Part shown: positions 40,998 to 49,570 of the stretch, piece by piece
Position numbering within the stretch: the stretch's first letter is position 1
How the letters are laid out: each line of letters starts with the position of its first letter
The notes under the pieces: model-generated
What the model was told of the DNA's origin: nothing
The model's input: only the letters and a program-made list of their open reading frames with translations
Database searches by the model: none
Made by a program: the position numbers and the translations under genes
NCBI RefSeq assembly: GCF_004795035.1
Contig: NZ_SSBK01000003.1
Coordinates: 303,875-367,874, forward strand
Length of the DNA stretch: 64,000 bases
Reading direction: 5' to 3'
From: Streptomyces sp. A0958
Lineage (GTDB): Bacteria; Actinomycetota; Actinomycetes; Streptomycetales; Streptomycetaceae

Positions 40998-41761
40998 TCG
41001 GCTCCCCCGGCGGCCAGCAGCGAGTCGGCCCCGGCCGTCAGCGTCTGGTCGACGATCGACCCGTCCCGGAGGAAGACGACCCGGTCGGCCCAGGCCGCGT
41101 ACCGCGGTTCGTGCGTGACCATCACCCCGGCCGCGCCCTGGTCGCAGCGGTTGCGCAGCAGGGCGAGGACGGTCTCGCCGGTCTCGGAGTCCAGGGCCCC
41201 GGTCGGTTCGTCGGCGAGCACCAGGCGCCGGTCCCCCACCAGCGCGCGGGCGATGGCGACGCGCTGCTGCTGGCCGCCGGACATCTCGTCCGGGAAGCGG
41301 TCCGCGATCTCCAGGAGGTTCATCTCCTCCAGCGCGGCCCGCGCCTCCTTGCGGGCCTTGCGCACGGAGACCCCGTCGAGTTCGCGCGGCAGGGCGATGT
41401 TCTCGGCGGCGGTCAGGGCGGGTATCAGGTTGTAGTCCTGGAAGACGTAGCCGACGCTGCGGCGGCGCAGGGCGGCGACGCCCTTGCGGCCGAGCGTGGA
41501 GATGTCCTGGCCTTCGATGATCACCTGGCCGCCGCTCGCGGTGTCGAGACCGCCGGCGAGCGTCAGCAGGGTGGACTTGCCCGAGCCGGACGGGCCCATC
41601 ACGGCGACGAGTTCACCGGCGTGCACCGACAGGCTGATGCCGCGCAGCGCGTGCACCTCGGCGATGCCGGTGCCGTGCGTGCGGGTGAGGGCGCGGAGTT
41701 CGAGCACCGGTGTGTCCACCGTCGGGGGCGGTGCGGCTGGGGACGGAACGTGCAGGGACAT
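40994..41761 (-). CDS. ABC transporter ATP-binding protein (LolD/MacB type)
   Basis: ATPase of 255 residues partnering the downstream permease. Walker A is GPSGSGKST (residues 56-64), the signature is MSGGQQQR, and Walker B is LVLADEP followed by the switch His in VMVTHEP. It is typical of the MacB/LolD group. ATG 41761 is chosen since GAGGGGG is 10 bases upstream; a longer frame to 41860 encodes only a Pro/Thr-rich tail. It is transcribed away from padR on the same strand. Confidence 0.94.
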   Translation of the reverse strand: MSLHVPSPAAPPPTVDTPVLELRALTRTHGTGIAEVHALRGISLSVHAGELVAVMGPSGSGKSTLLTLAGGLDTASGGQVIIEGQDISTLGRKGVAALRRRSVGYVFQDYNLIPALTAAENIALPRELDGVSVRKARKEARAALEEMNLLEIADRFPDEMSGGQQQRVAIARALVGDRRLVLADEPTGALDSETGETVLALLRNRCDQGAAGVMVTHEPRYAAWADRVVFLRDGSIVDQTLTAGADSLLAAGGAE

Positions 41762-41917
41762 GCGGGTGGTTCCCCCTCGGAACGGTTCTGTGGGCGGTGC
41801 CGGATGCGTGGGCACCGCGTGGAGCCTCGGTGACGTCGATGAGGTCGGTGGTGACGTCATCGGTGACGGAGTTACGGGCTTGCGGCCGCCCGTGCGTGCG
41901 TGCCCGGGGCCGCGGGC

Positions 41918-42529
41918 TCAGCGGCGCGCGCGGGTCCGGCCGGCGGGGCGGGGGGCGGTGGCCTGGGACGGGCTCCGCTCCGGCTCGGTGGCGGCGGCCT
42001 CGGCGAGGCGGACCAGCCGGGCCTCGCAGTGGTCCAGCCAGCGGGCCTCGGCCTCGGCCTGGAAGATCAGCTGTTCCACGACGAGCAGCCAGGCGACCTC
42101 GTCGCGGTTGGCGGGGGCCTGGGCGAGGGACTGCGCCTTGAGGCGGGTGTAGTCCTGCATGGCCTTCACCGTGTGGTGGCGCTGGGCCTGGATGACGGCC
42201 CTGATGTCGACGCCGGGCGCGCCGACCGCCATGGCGAGCTTGATGGCCAGCTCGTCGCGGGGCGGGCTGTTGCGGTCGACCGGCGTCTCGAACCAGGAGC
42301 GCAGCTCGGTGCGCCCGGCGTCGCTGATCGAGTAGAGGGCGTGGCCCTGGTCGTCCTCGCCGTCCTGGACGACGAGGCCGTCACGCTCCAGCCGGCTCAG
42401 CGTCGTGTACACCTGCCCGACGTTGAGCGGCCAGGTGGAGCCGGTGCGTGATTCGAATTCGGTGCGGAGCTGGGAGCCGTAGCGCGGCCCTCGCTCCAGG
42501 AGGGCGAGGAGCCCGTGACGGATCGACAT
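41918..42529 (-). CDS. PadR-family transcriptional regulator
   Basis: A 203-residue PadR regulator. The N-terminal winged helix begins at the first residues (MSIRHGLLALLERGPRYGSQLRTEFESRTGSTWPLNVGQVYTTLSRLERDGLV), followed by a PadR C-terminal helical domain (AVIQAQRHHTVKAMQDYTRL). ATG 42529 is used because the winged helix starts directly there; an in-frame start 12 codons upstream would be atypical and is AT-rich operator DNA. It lies upstream of the ABC genes on the same strand with a 156-base gap, so it likely represses them and itself. Confidence 0.93.
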   Translation of the reverse strand: MSIRHGLLALLERGPRYGSQLRTEFESRTGSTWPLNVGQVYTTLSRLERDGLVVQDGEDDQGHALYSISDAGRTELRSWFETPVDRNSPPRDELAIKLAMAVGAPGVDIRAVIQAQRHHTVKAMQDYTRLKAQSLAQAPANRDEVAWLLVVEQLIFQAEAEARWLDHCEARLVRLAEAAATEPERSPSQATAPRPAGRTRARR

Positions 42530-42553
42530 ACTGAGTATGTATACCGAGTATGT
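42527..42553. promoter_or_regulatory. PadR operator overlapping the padR start codon
   Basis: Two 11-bp ATAC-type palindromes, ATACTGAGTAT (42528-42538) and ATACCGAGTAT (42541-42551), lie side by side and overlap the padR ATG. ATACT/AGTAT half-sites are typical of PadR operators. Autorepression is inferred. Confidence 0.75.
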
Positions 42554-42602
42554 TGTTCGACGCAAGTTTCTCCGGGGACCTCTGTGGAGCTCGCCCCGGC
42601 CC

Positions 42603-43208
42603 TCAGCGGGCGCGGCGCATACGGAAGGCGAGGAAGCCGATACCCAGCCCCACCAGGGCGATTCCCGCGCCGAGCGACACCTGTTGCACCCGCCGCACGG
42701 TCGCCCCGTCGAGCGCCTGCCGCCCCGCCGGGAGGTTGTCGGGGAAGTCCCGCGGGTCCGGCGTGAAGGCCGGCACGGCGGCGGGTTGCGCCGTCGCGGA
42801 CGGCTCGTCGCGCTCGGCCCGGTCGTCGAGCGCGTCCTGCCGGGCCAGCTCGGCGGGCGACCGTCCGGGCCGCTGCCGCCCGGCCCCGGCGGGCCGCCCG
42901 GCGAGCGGCGACTGCAACTCCCCGGGACGCGCAGTCCCGGCGGTGGGCGAAGACGAAGGCGAGGGCGAGGAGGAAAGCGAGGGCGAGGAGGAAAGCGAGG
43001 ACGAGGAGGAAAGCGAGGGTGAGGGTGAGGGCGAGGACGAAGGTAGGGGCGAAAGCGAAGGCGAAGGTGAGGACGAAAGCGTAGGCGAGGGAGAGGGTGC
43101 GGGAGAAGACGGGGAAGCCGGCGCCACGCCCCCCAGGGCCGCGGCTGCCGTCAACGTCAGGCAGGCCACGCCCCGCGAGGAGCGCGCGGAGAACCGTCCC
43201 GAAGCCAT
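42603..43208 (-). CDS. Secreted Ser/Pro-rich repeat protein with C-terminal membrane anchor
   Basis: A 201-residue protein of no recognised family. An N-terminal signal peptide (CLTLTAAAALGGVAPA) is followed by a 65-residue tract of Ser, Pro and Leu (SPSPSLSS units). A charged middle region follows, then a C-terminal membrane segment (VSLGAGIALVGLGIGFLAF) and a basic RMRRAR tail. This is the plan of a wall-spanning stalk, possibly glycosylated. The repeat is coded by 18-bp GC-rich units on about 42950-43095. It lies downstream of a kinase gene on the same strand by 70 bases. Function is unknown. Confidence 0.65.
   Translation of the reverse strand: MASGRFSARSSRGVACLTLTAAAALGGVAPASPSSPAPSPSPTLSSSPSPSLSPLPSSSPSPSPSLSSSSSLSSSPSLSSSPSPSSSPTAGTARPGELQSPLAGRPAGAGRQRPGRSPAELARQDALDDRAERDEPSATAQPAAVPAFTPDPRDFPDNLPAGRQALDGATVRRVQQVSLGAGIALVGLGIGFLAFRMRRAR
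42950..43095 (-). repeat. Tandem codon repeats for Ser/Pro stalk
   Basis: Imperfect units of GGCGAGGAGGAAAGCGAG-like sequence (6-18 bp periods) recur for about 145 bases, in frame with the minus-strand gene. They code Ser/Pro/Leu repeats and are likely length-variable. Confidence 0.75.
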
Positions 43209-43278
43209 GCGGCCAGCGTCACATGTGGCGATATGACCGGCATCTCAGTTGATACGTACGGATGACCGACAAGCGGCC

Positions 43279-44940
43279 CTACTCCGGGTCTCCCGTAGCG
43301 ATGCGCAGCTCGAAGTGGGCGCCGGTCTCCGGCACGGCCGTCCCGGGGGTGGGGAACTGGTCGACGACCTGGTCCTCCGCGTACGCGTTCCCCGGGACCT
43401 TGATCTGCTTGATCGTCCAGCCCGCCGCGTCCGCGCAGGCGCGCACCGAGAGGATGTCCTTGTAGAGGAAGCTCGGGGCGACGACCTTGTTCGGGTCGTC
43501 CGAGTCCTCCAACGCGTCCGTGCACTTATCGGTCTTCATCGTCCGGTTGCGTTCCGGATCGCGGTGCTCGCCGGACGGGGACGCGCTCGCGGCGGCGTCG
43601 GTGCTGCCCTTGTCGTCGTTGCCGTTGAGCGCGATGACCGTGACCAGGCCACCGATGGCGACCAGCGCGACGACGATCGAGCCGATGATCACGGGCATGT
43701 TCCGCTTGGAACCGCCGCCACCCGGGCCGGAGGCCGTCGCGGTCTGCGGGGAGATCGTGTACGGCGTGGGCGTCTGGTGCTGCATCGGCGACATGGGCGC
43801 CACGCCCTGGTAGGCCGGCGCCGCCGTCTGCGGGTAGCCGTAGGACGGGCTCGTGGCGGGGGCCGGCGTCGCGGGACCGTACGGGCCGTGCTGCTGCTGG
43901 GACTGGTAGGGGCCCGGCTGGTACGGCGTCTGGACGCTCTGCGGGGCGGGCGCGGACTGGTCGACCGGCGGGAAGACCGCCGAGCCGACGCCCGAGCCGC
44001 TGTTCGCCGGAGCGCTGCCGCCCCCGACGATCACCGGGGCGCCGGTCTGCCCGCTCGCGCTCAGCACGCGCGCGATCTCGTCCTGCATCGCCGCCGCGCT
44101 CGGGAAGCGCTCGTTCGGGTTCTTCTTGAGCGCGCGGGCGACGAGGGCGTCCATCGCCGGGGTCAGCGAGCGGTTGATCGTGGACGGGGGGACGGGCTCC
44201 TCCTGCACATGCGCGTACGCGATGGCGAGCGGGGAGTCCGCGTCGAAGGGGAGGCGGCCGGTCAGCAGCTGGAAGAGCATGATGCCGACCGAGTAGAGGT
44301 CGGAGCGCGCGTCCACCCCGCGGCCCAGGGCCTGTTCGGGGGAGAGGTACTGCGGAGTGCCGACGACCATGCCGGTCTGCGTCATCGACGTGACGCCCGA
44401 CTGCATGGCGCGGGCGATGCCGAAGTCCATGACCTTCACGATGCCGCGCTTGGTCACCATCACGTTGCCCGGCTTGATGTCGCGGTGGACCAGGCCCATT
44501 TCGTGGCTGGTGTCCAGCGCGGCCAGCACATCGGCCGTGACCTTGAGCGCCTTGTCGGCCGGCATCGCGCCGTGGGCGCGGATGTCCGCCTGGAGTACGG
44601 AGCCGAGCGGCTGCCCCTCGACGTACTCCATGACTATGTACGGCATCAGCGCGCCGCCGAGCTCGTCCTCGCCGGTGTCGAAGACCGAGACGATGTTGGT
44701 GTGCTGGAGCTTCGCGACGGCCTGGGCCTCGCGGCGGAAGCGCTCACGGAAGGACTGTTCGCGGCCCAGCTCCGTGTGGAGGGTCTTGATCGCGACCTGC
44801 CGGTCGAGCGCGGAGTCGTACGCCAGGTATACGGACGCCATCCCGCCTTCGCCGAGCAGATCACGCAGCTGGTACCGGCCGCCGGCGACCGAACCGCCCG
44901 CGTAGCGACCCTGTGAACCGTGTGCGCCGTCCTGGCCCAT
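43279..44940 (-). CDS. Ser/Thr protein kinase with one PASTA-like domain
   Basis: A 553-residue membrane kinase. The kinase domain (about 22-285) has LGEGGMASVYLA, Lys52, VHRDIKPGNV with Asp154, and DFG at 172-174. A Gln/Pro/Tyr-rich linker leads to a membrane segment (MPVIIGSIVVALVAIGGLVTVIAL), and a single PASTA-like module ends the protein (SVRACADAAGWTIKQIKV...VVDQFPTPGT). ATG 44940 is chosen over the longer open frame to 45330, which is shadow sequence; GAGGGGG is upstream. Its gene is divergent from another kinase at 45269. Partners are not predictable, but extracellular wall or peptide sensing is plausible. Confidence 0.93.
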   Translation of the reverse strand: MGQDGAHGSQGRYAGGSVAGGRYQLRDLLGEGGMASVYLAYDSALDRQVAIKTLHTELGREQSFRERFRREAQAVAKLQHTNIVSVFDTGEDELGGALMPYIVMEYVEGQPLGSVLQADIRAHGAMPADKALKVTADVLAALDTSHEMGLVHRDIKPGNVMVTKRGIVKVMDFGIARAMQSGVTSMTQTGMVVGTPQYLSPEQALGRGVDARSDLYSVGIMLFQLLTGRLPFDADSPLAIAYAHVQEEPVPPSTINRSLTPAMDALVARALKKNPNERFPSAAAMQDEIARVLSASGQTGAPVIVGGGSAPANSGSGVGSAVFPPVDQSAPAPQSVQTPYQPGPYQSQQQHGPYGPATPAPATSPSYGYPQTAAPAYQGVAPMSPMQHQTPTPYTISPQTATASGPGGGGSKRNMPVIIGSIVVALVAIGGLVTVIALNGNDDKGSTDAAASASPSGEHRDPERNRTMKTDKCTDALEDSDDPNKVVAPSFLYKDILSVRACADAAGWTIKQIKVPGNAYAEDQVVDQFPTPGTAVPETGAHFELRIATGDPE

Positions 44941-45268
44941 GACTTGCTTCCCCCTCGGCGCGCGACTCACGCGAAGATCCGTATTACTGGCCAAGTCTGC
45001 CCGAGGGGTACGACACGTCAAGCCGGGTGCCCGTTCCGTGACCGTACGCCCAAGAAGCGTCTCGGAAGCGTTACAGGAACCGTGCGGGATTTGCGTCGGT
45101 GGCGCGCCAGCCGATTGGATGACCGGTCCGGCTCGGAATCGGCGTGTCCGACGGAGGCTGTAGCGTGACGGGGCAATGCGGCCGGCGGCGCAGCCGGTAA
45201 CGCAGCAAGGCACCGTGAGACCCCGCGGACGCGCGGACGGACGCGGACAGATACGACGGCGAGGACTG
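44941..45268. other. Divergent promoter region between two kinase genes
   Basis: This 328-base gap has no supportable gene. It must hold both kinase promoters. I see no clear -35/-10 pairs and no strong palindrome. An in-frame upstream extension of the right-hand kinase (from 45176) covers part of it but lacks support. Confidence 0.5.
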
Positions 45269-46954
45269 ATGGCACCCGAACCCGAAGCAAACGGCGGCGG
45301 AGTTCCGGATGGCACCGAATCCTGGGGCATCGGAGGGGTCGTCGGTGACGGGCGCTACCGGCTGACGCACCGGCTCGGCCGGGGCGGCATGGCCGAGGTG
45401 TTCGCGGCGGAGGACGTCCGGCTGGGACGCACGGTCGCGGTGAAGCTGCTGCGCTCCGACCTCGCCGAGGACCCGGTCTCCAAGGCACGGTTCACGCGCG
45501 AGGCGCAGTCGGTCGCCGGGCTCAACCACCATGCGGTCGTGGCGGTGTACGACTCCGGCGAGGACACGGTCAACGGCCAGACCGTCCCGTACATCGTGAT
45601 GGAGCTGGTCGAGGGCCGTACGATCCGCGATCTGCTGCTCAACGCCGAGGCCCCGCCTCCGGAGCAGGCGCTGATCATCGTCTCCGGCGTGCTGGAGGCG
45701 CTGGCCTACTCGCACCAGCACGGGATCGTGCACCGCGACATCAAGCCGGCCAACGTGATCATCACGCACTCCGGCGCGGTCAAGGTGATGGACTTCGGCA
45801 TCGCCCGCGCGCTGCACGGCGCGCAGTCCACGATGACGCAGACCGGCATGGTCATGGGGACGCCGCAGTACCTCTCCCCCGAACAGGCCCTCGGCAAGGC
45901 CGTCGACCACCGCTCCGACCTGTACGCCACCGGCTGCCTGCTGTACGAACTCCTCGCGCTGCGGCCCCCGTTCACGGGTGAGACGCCGCTCTCCGTCGTG
46001 TACCAGCACGTCCAGGACACCCCGGTCCCGCCGTCGCAGATCTCCGACGTGGTGCCGCCGGAGCTCGACGGGCTCGTGATGCGCTCGCTGGCGAAGGACC
46101 CGGACGACCGGTTCCAGAGCGCCGAGGAGATGCGCGGGCTCGTCCAGTACGGCCTGCAGATGCTCCAGGTCCAGGGCGGCCACACCGGCACGTGGAACAC
46201 CGGCCCGGTCCTCCTCAACGACGGTTCCGGCACCCCGCCCCAGGGCATGACCGGCGCCACCCGCGCCATGGGCTACCCGCAGCACGGGGACACCTCGCAG
46301 GCCCCGATCCTGCCGCCGATGAACCCGGACGACGGCGGTTACGACGGCGGCAGCACCCGGCAGGGCGGCAGCGGGCGCGGCAAGCTGTTGCTGTTCGTCG
46401 TGCTCGCCCTGATCGCGATCGGCGCGGGCGTGGCCATCGCGGTCAGCGCGGCGAACAGCGGCGGCGACAAGCACGAGAAGAAGCCCACCGAGACCTCCAG
46501 TTCGCCGAGCCCGACGGAGGAGTCCCCGACGCCGACCCCGGAACAGACCGAGGACACCGAGCAGCCGGGCACCAGCACCGGCAACCAGTGGGACAACACG
46601 CGGCGGCCCTCGTACACGCCGAGCAAGACGTCGGAAGCCCCCCCGAGCCCCTCGATCGAGCCGGACACGGGCGGCACGGAGGACGGCGGCACGGACACCA
46701 GCAGCGGCGGTTCGGCGTCGACCGGCAGCAGCAACGGTTCCAGCAACGGCAGTACCGGCACCAGCAACGGGAGCAGCAACGGCTCCGGCAACGGCAGTGC
46801 GGGGGCCGACGGCGGCGACACCGGCACCAGCGACGGCGGTACGGGCACCAGCGAAGGCGCGTCCGAAGGCGCGGACGGGGCCGCCGGCGGTGTCGTCGAA
46901 GGCGCCACCGCCGGAGCGCCCGCGGGTGCGGCCGGCTCTGCCACGGGCGGCTGA
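45269..46954 (+). CDS. Ser/Thr protein kinase with Ser/Gly-rich extracellular tail
   Basis: A 561-residue membrane kinase. The kinase domain (about 29-290) has LGRGGMAEVFAA, Lys59, VHRDIKPANV with Asp157, DFG at 175-177 and activation-loop TMTQTGMV. A membrane segment (LLLFVVLALIAIGAGVAIAV) follows a disordered linker. The extracellular tail lacks PASTA and is a Thr/Pro/Glu stretch, then Gly/Ser/Asn repeats (GSSNGSSNGSTG), ending in an Ala/Gly tail. ATG 45269 is chosen over an in-frame ATG at 45176 because GGCGAGGA lies just upstream. It is divergent from a PASTA kinase and convergent with an APH-like gene. Confidence 0.92.
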   Translation: MAPEPEANGGGVPDGTESWGIGGVVGDGRYRLTHRLGRGGMAEVFAAEDVRLGRTVAVKLLRSDLAEDPVSKARFTREAQSVAGLNHHAVVAVYDSGEDTVNGQTVPYIVMELVEGRTIRDLLLNAEAPPPEQALIIVSGVLEALAYSHQHGIVHRDIKPANVIITHSGAVKVMDFGIARALHGAQSTMTQTGMVMGTPQYLSPEQALGKAVDHRSDLYATGCLLYELLALRPPFTGETPLSVVYQHVQDTPVPPSQISDVVPPELDGLVMRSLAKDPDDRFQSAEEMRGLVQYGLQMLQVQGGHTGTWNTGPVLLNDGSGTPPQGMTGATRAMGYPQHGDTSQAPILPPMNPDDGGYDGGSTRQGGSGRGKLLLFVVLALIAIGAGVAIAVSAANSGGDKHEKKPTETSSSPSPTEESPTPTPEQTEDTEQPGTSTGNQWDNTRRPSYTPSKTSEAPPSPSIEPDTGGTEDGGTDTSSGGSASTGSSNGSSNGSTGTSNGSSNGSGNGSAGADGGDTGTSDGGTGTSEGASEGADGAAGGVVEGATAGAPAGAAGSATGG

Positions 46955-46959
46955 GCGCG

Positions 46960-46988
46960 GCGCGGCCGTCACCCCGTGAAGGCCGCGC
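46960..46988. terminator. Possible bidirectional terminator overlapping the APH-like stop region
   Basis: An 8-bp perfect GC stem, GCGCGGCC (46960-46967) with GGCCGCGC (46981-46988), with a 13-base loop between convergent genes that are only 14 bases apart. It overlaps the last codons of the minus-strand gene. Confidence 0.4.
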
Positions 46989-48024
46989 GCACCGCCTCGT
47001 ACTCACGGGTCCACCAGACCGCCAGGGCCGACACCGCGGGGAACTGCGGGTCGGCCCTCCGGTCGTTCAGGCAGTAGCGCCAGCGCAGTATCCAGAAGTC
47101 GTTGAGCCGTTCCCACCACACCCGGTGCACCGCGGCGGCCAGTTCGGCGGCGTCGGCCCCGGCCGCCCGCCGGTAGGCGCGGGCGTAGACCCGTACCTTC
47201 GCCAGGTCCAGCGCGCCGGCCGGCTGGACGAAGAAGATCGCCGCCGCCCGGACCGCCTCCTCCGCGCGCGGCTGGACCGCGAGGCGGTCCCAGTCGAGGA
47301 TCGCCACCGGATCGGCGCCCCGGTAGAGCACGTTCAGCGGGTGGAAGTCGCCGTGCACCCAGCCGGTCGCCGGCACCCCGGGGTCGGGCGGGCGGCGGTC
47401 CGCGTGCCGTTCCAGCAGGGTGCGCCGCTCCCGCAGCCGGTGTTCGGCCAGCTCGTCGAAGGAGTCCCGGGTCCGGCGCCCGCGCGCGGCGGCCAGCAGG
47501 TCGCCGATCAGCGCGAAGGTGTCGGCCGCCTCCGGACTCGCGTACCCGGCCGGACTCCCACCGGCCCCGCCCGTGTCCGTGTCCCGCTCGCTCCCCATCA
47601 CCTGCTCAAGACCCGTGTGTACGGCTCCGAGCAGCGTCCCGAGACGCATCGACTGGGCGAGGGTGAGCTGCGCGCCGCCCCGGTGCAGGCCGTCGACCCA
47701 GGGGTGCAGGGCGTAGCAGCGGCCGGCGATCTCCGTGACGGTCTCGCCGTCGCCGGCCTCGATGGGCGGGGCGACGGGCACGCCGAGTGACTGGAGGCGC
47801 CGGGTGGCGCGGTGCTGGCGGACGATGGTGGCGCGGTCGCGGGTGGCGTCGTCCAGGTGGTGCTTGAGGAAGTACGGGCCCCGGGTGGTGGACACCCGGT
47901 AACCGTGGTTGAGCAGACCCTGGGAGAGCGGGGTGCAGGTGAGCGGCTCACCGGCGTGCGGGTAACGGCGAAGCACCTCACCGACCGGGGGAACAGGCGG
48001 CAGGGCGACAGATGAGCGCGACAC
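46969..48024 (-). CDS. Aminoglycoside phosphotransferase (APH)-family kinase
   Basis: A 351-residue APH-fold phosphotransferase. The N-lobe contains TRGPYFLKHHLDD (probable ATP-binding Lys). The catalytic loop WVHGDFHPLNVLY carries the HGDxxxxN motif, and ILDWDRL supplies the metal Asp. Members phosphorylate antibiotics, choline, homoserine or unknown small molecules; the absence of a cluster gives no clue here. The C-terminus is rich in Trp and Arg (WILRWRYCLNDRRADPQF). Convergent with the kinase at 45269. Resistance is not implied. Confidence 0.87.
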   Translation of the reverse strand: MSRSSVALPPVPPVGEVLRRYPHAGEPLTCTPLSQGLLNHGYRVSTTRGPYFLKHHLDDATRDRATIVRQHRATRRLQSLGVPVAPPIEAGDGETVTEIAGRCYALHPWVDGLHRGGAQLTLAQSMRLGTLLGAVHTGLEQVMGSERDTDTGGAGGSPAGYASPEAADTFALIGDLLAAARGRRTRDSFDELAEHRLRERRTLLERHADRRPPDPGVPATGWVHGDFHPLNVLYRGADPVAILDWDRLAVQPRAEEAVRAAAIFFVQPAGALDLAKVRVYARAYRRAAGADAAELAAAVHRVWWERLNDFWILRWRYCLNDRRADPQFPAVSALAVWWTREYEAVRAAFTG

Positions 48025-48039
48025 GCGTCAGATGTTAGA

Positions 48040-48468
48040 TCACGCTGCGTTGCGGATCTGCTGACTTGCGTCGAAGCCCAGAGTGTGCACGGTGACGAAG
48101 TGCGGTTCGAGCCGGAGATACGACGGTACGAACGGCTCGCCGTTGACCTCGACGGGGACCGGCCCGAAGCGCTCGCGCTGGGCGCAGGTCGGCTCGATGA
48201 TCCGCGCGGGCCCGGTGAACTGCACGGACCACAGGTCGTCGCTGCCTGCGGAGGCCGCCGCGTTGAAGTTGTCCGCACCGTAGGCCACGACCGTGCCGTC
48301 GCAGGCGTCGTGGCAGCCGAGGCCGCTGTGCAGGCGCAGCACGACGCGGCCGTCGATGACGATGTGCCGGGCCACCGTCAGGAACGGGAGGGCCCGCATG
48401 CTGGTCGCCAGCCGGCCGTAGGGGACCCGGCCGAGCAGGTCGATCGCGTGTAGTTCCTCAAGGGACAT
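48040..48468 (-). CDS. Pyridoxamine 5'-phosphate oxidase (PPOX)-family protein
   Basis: A 142-residue split-barrel flavin or F420-binding family protein (LGRVPYGRLATSMRALPFLTVARHIVIDGRVVLRLHSG). Single-domain PPOX proteins of this size reduce F420/FMN-linked substrates or bind haem, and are often found beside DosR-type response regulators. ATG 48468 is preferred, with GGAAG close upstream; a GTG three codons earlier is in frame. It lies 103 bases downstream of the response regulator on the same strand. Cofactor cannot be assigned from sequence. Confidence 0.82.
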   Translation of the reverse strand: MSLEELHAIDLLGRVPYGRLATSMRALPFLTVARHIVIDGRVVLRLHSGLGCHDACDGTVVAYGADNFNAAASAGSDDLWSVQFTGPARIIEPTCAQRERFGPVPVEVNGEPFVPSYLRLEPHFVTVHTLGFDASQQIRNAA

Positions 48469-48571
48469 GTCTTCCACTGTCGGCCCTGTGTGTGGGCGCG
48501 AATAAGAGGCCGGGGCCCCGGGGTGGCCGGGACCAAAGTCCCGATCTGCGCGATGCGCGGGCGGCCGTCCC

Positions 48572-49231
48572 TCAGCGCTTCTCCGCCTGGAGCCGTGCGA
48601 CGTACGCGGCGGCCTGCGAGCGGCGCTCCATGCCCAGCTTGGACAGCAGGCTGGAGACGTAGTTCTTGATCGTCTTCTCGGCGAGGTGCAGCCGCTCACC
48701 GATCACCCGATTGGTCAGGCCCTCGCCGATCAGATCGAGGATCTTGCGCTCCTGGTCCGTGAGGTTCGCGAGCTTCTCGTCCCCCTGCGCCTTCTTGCCG
48801 TCGCGCAGCCGCTCCAGGACGCGCGCGGTCGCGACCGGGTCGAGCAGCGACTTCCCGGCCGCCACATCCCGTACGGCCGTCAGCAGCTCGTTGCCGCGGA
48901 TCGCCTTGAGCACGTAGCCGGAGGCGCCCGCCATGATCGCGTCGAACAGTGCCTCGTCGTCGGCGAACGAGGTCAGCATCAGGCAGTTGACGGAGTCGTC
49001 CTGGGAGCGGATCTCGCGGCAGACCTCCACGCCGCTGCCGTCCGGCAGCCGTACGTCGAGCACGGCCACATCGGGGCGGACCGCCGGAATCCGCACCAGC
49101 GCGTCGGCCGCCGTACCGGCCTCACCGACCACCTCGATGTCGTCCTCCATCGCCAGCAGCTCATGGACTCCGCGGCGGACCACTTCGTGGTCGTCGAGCA
49201 GAAAAACGGTGATTTTTCCTTCTTCGCTCAC
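48572..49231 (-). CDS. Orphan NarL/LuxR-family response regulator (DevR/DosR-like)
   Basis: A 219-residue two-domain regulator. The receiver domain has the acidic pair D13-D14, phosphoacceptor Asp59 in VAVLDVRLPDG, and the Thr/Lys switch LTSFAD...LKAIRGNELL. The C-terminal LuxR helix-turn-helix reads LTDQERKILDLIGEGLTNRVIGERLHLAEKTIKNYVSSLLSKLG. No histidine kinase is adjacent. GTG 49231 matches the expected N-terminus (MSEEGKITVFLLDDHE). It resembles, from memory, S. coelicolor SCO3818. Nearby PPOX and branched-chain genes could be targets (inference). Confidence 0.9.
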   Translation of the reverse strand: MSEEGKITVFLLDDHEVVRRGVHELLAMEDDIEVVGEAGTAADALVRIPAVRPDVAVLDVRLPDGSGVEVCREIRSQDDSVNCLMLTSFADDEALFDAIMAGASGYVLKAIRGNELLTAVRDVAAGKSLLDPVATARVLERLRDGKKAQGDEKLANLTDQERKILDLIGEGLTNRVIGERLHLAEKTIKNYVSSLLSKLGMERRSQAAAYVARLQAEKR

Positions 49232-49570
49232 AAACGCAGTCTCACACACTCCCCCCTTCCCTGCCGGTGTCGCGCGGGATAACGTGCCGTTGTTCCGGCG
49301 GCCTGCGAGGCTGTGACCAGTGCTGTGACCAGCGAGACTCCCCGAATTCCTCGATTTACTTGGATATCCAAGCAAAATCGCAGGTCAGGAAGGGTTTCGC
49401 AGTTACGGGACCCACTGGGTAACGTGCCTTGAACAGGGCGCTCGCCGGGGCACCTGTCACGCCTGTTCCCGGACCGAGCGGCACCCACCCCGTGCACGGG
49501 TACGGACACAGGCGAGCCGCACTGGTCTCCCGGCAGACCCCGGGGGCCGGACCGACGGAGGAGCACGCAC
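49232..49570. promoter_or_regulatory. Promoter region between response regulator and second bkd set, with palindromes
   Basis: These 339 bases contain no gene. A perfect 14-bp palindrome CTTGGATATCCAAG stands at 49359-49372 in AT-rich DNA, and ACCCACTGGGT (49410-49420) lies within GTTAC...GTAAC arms at 49402-49423. They are plausible operators for an Lrp, LuxR or other regulator of the set-2 operon. DNA from 49440 to 49570 is GC-rich leader ending in GGAGGAG before the GTG start. Confidence 0.6.

Noticed and set aside
42950..43095. CRISPR-like regular repeat
   Set aside because: The units are 6-18 bp, contiguous and in frame with a Ser/Pro protein. There are no spacers and no cas genes.
46969..48024. 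Aminoglycoside resistance gene
   Set aside because: Only the general APH fold is visible; specific resistance subfamily motifs and context are lacking.
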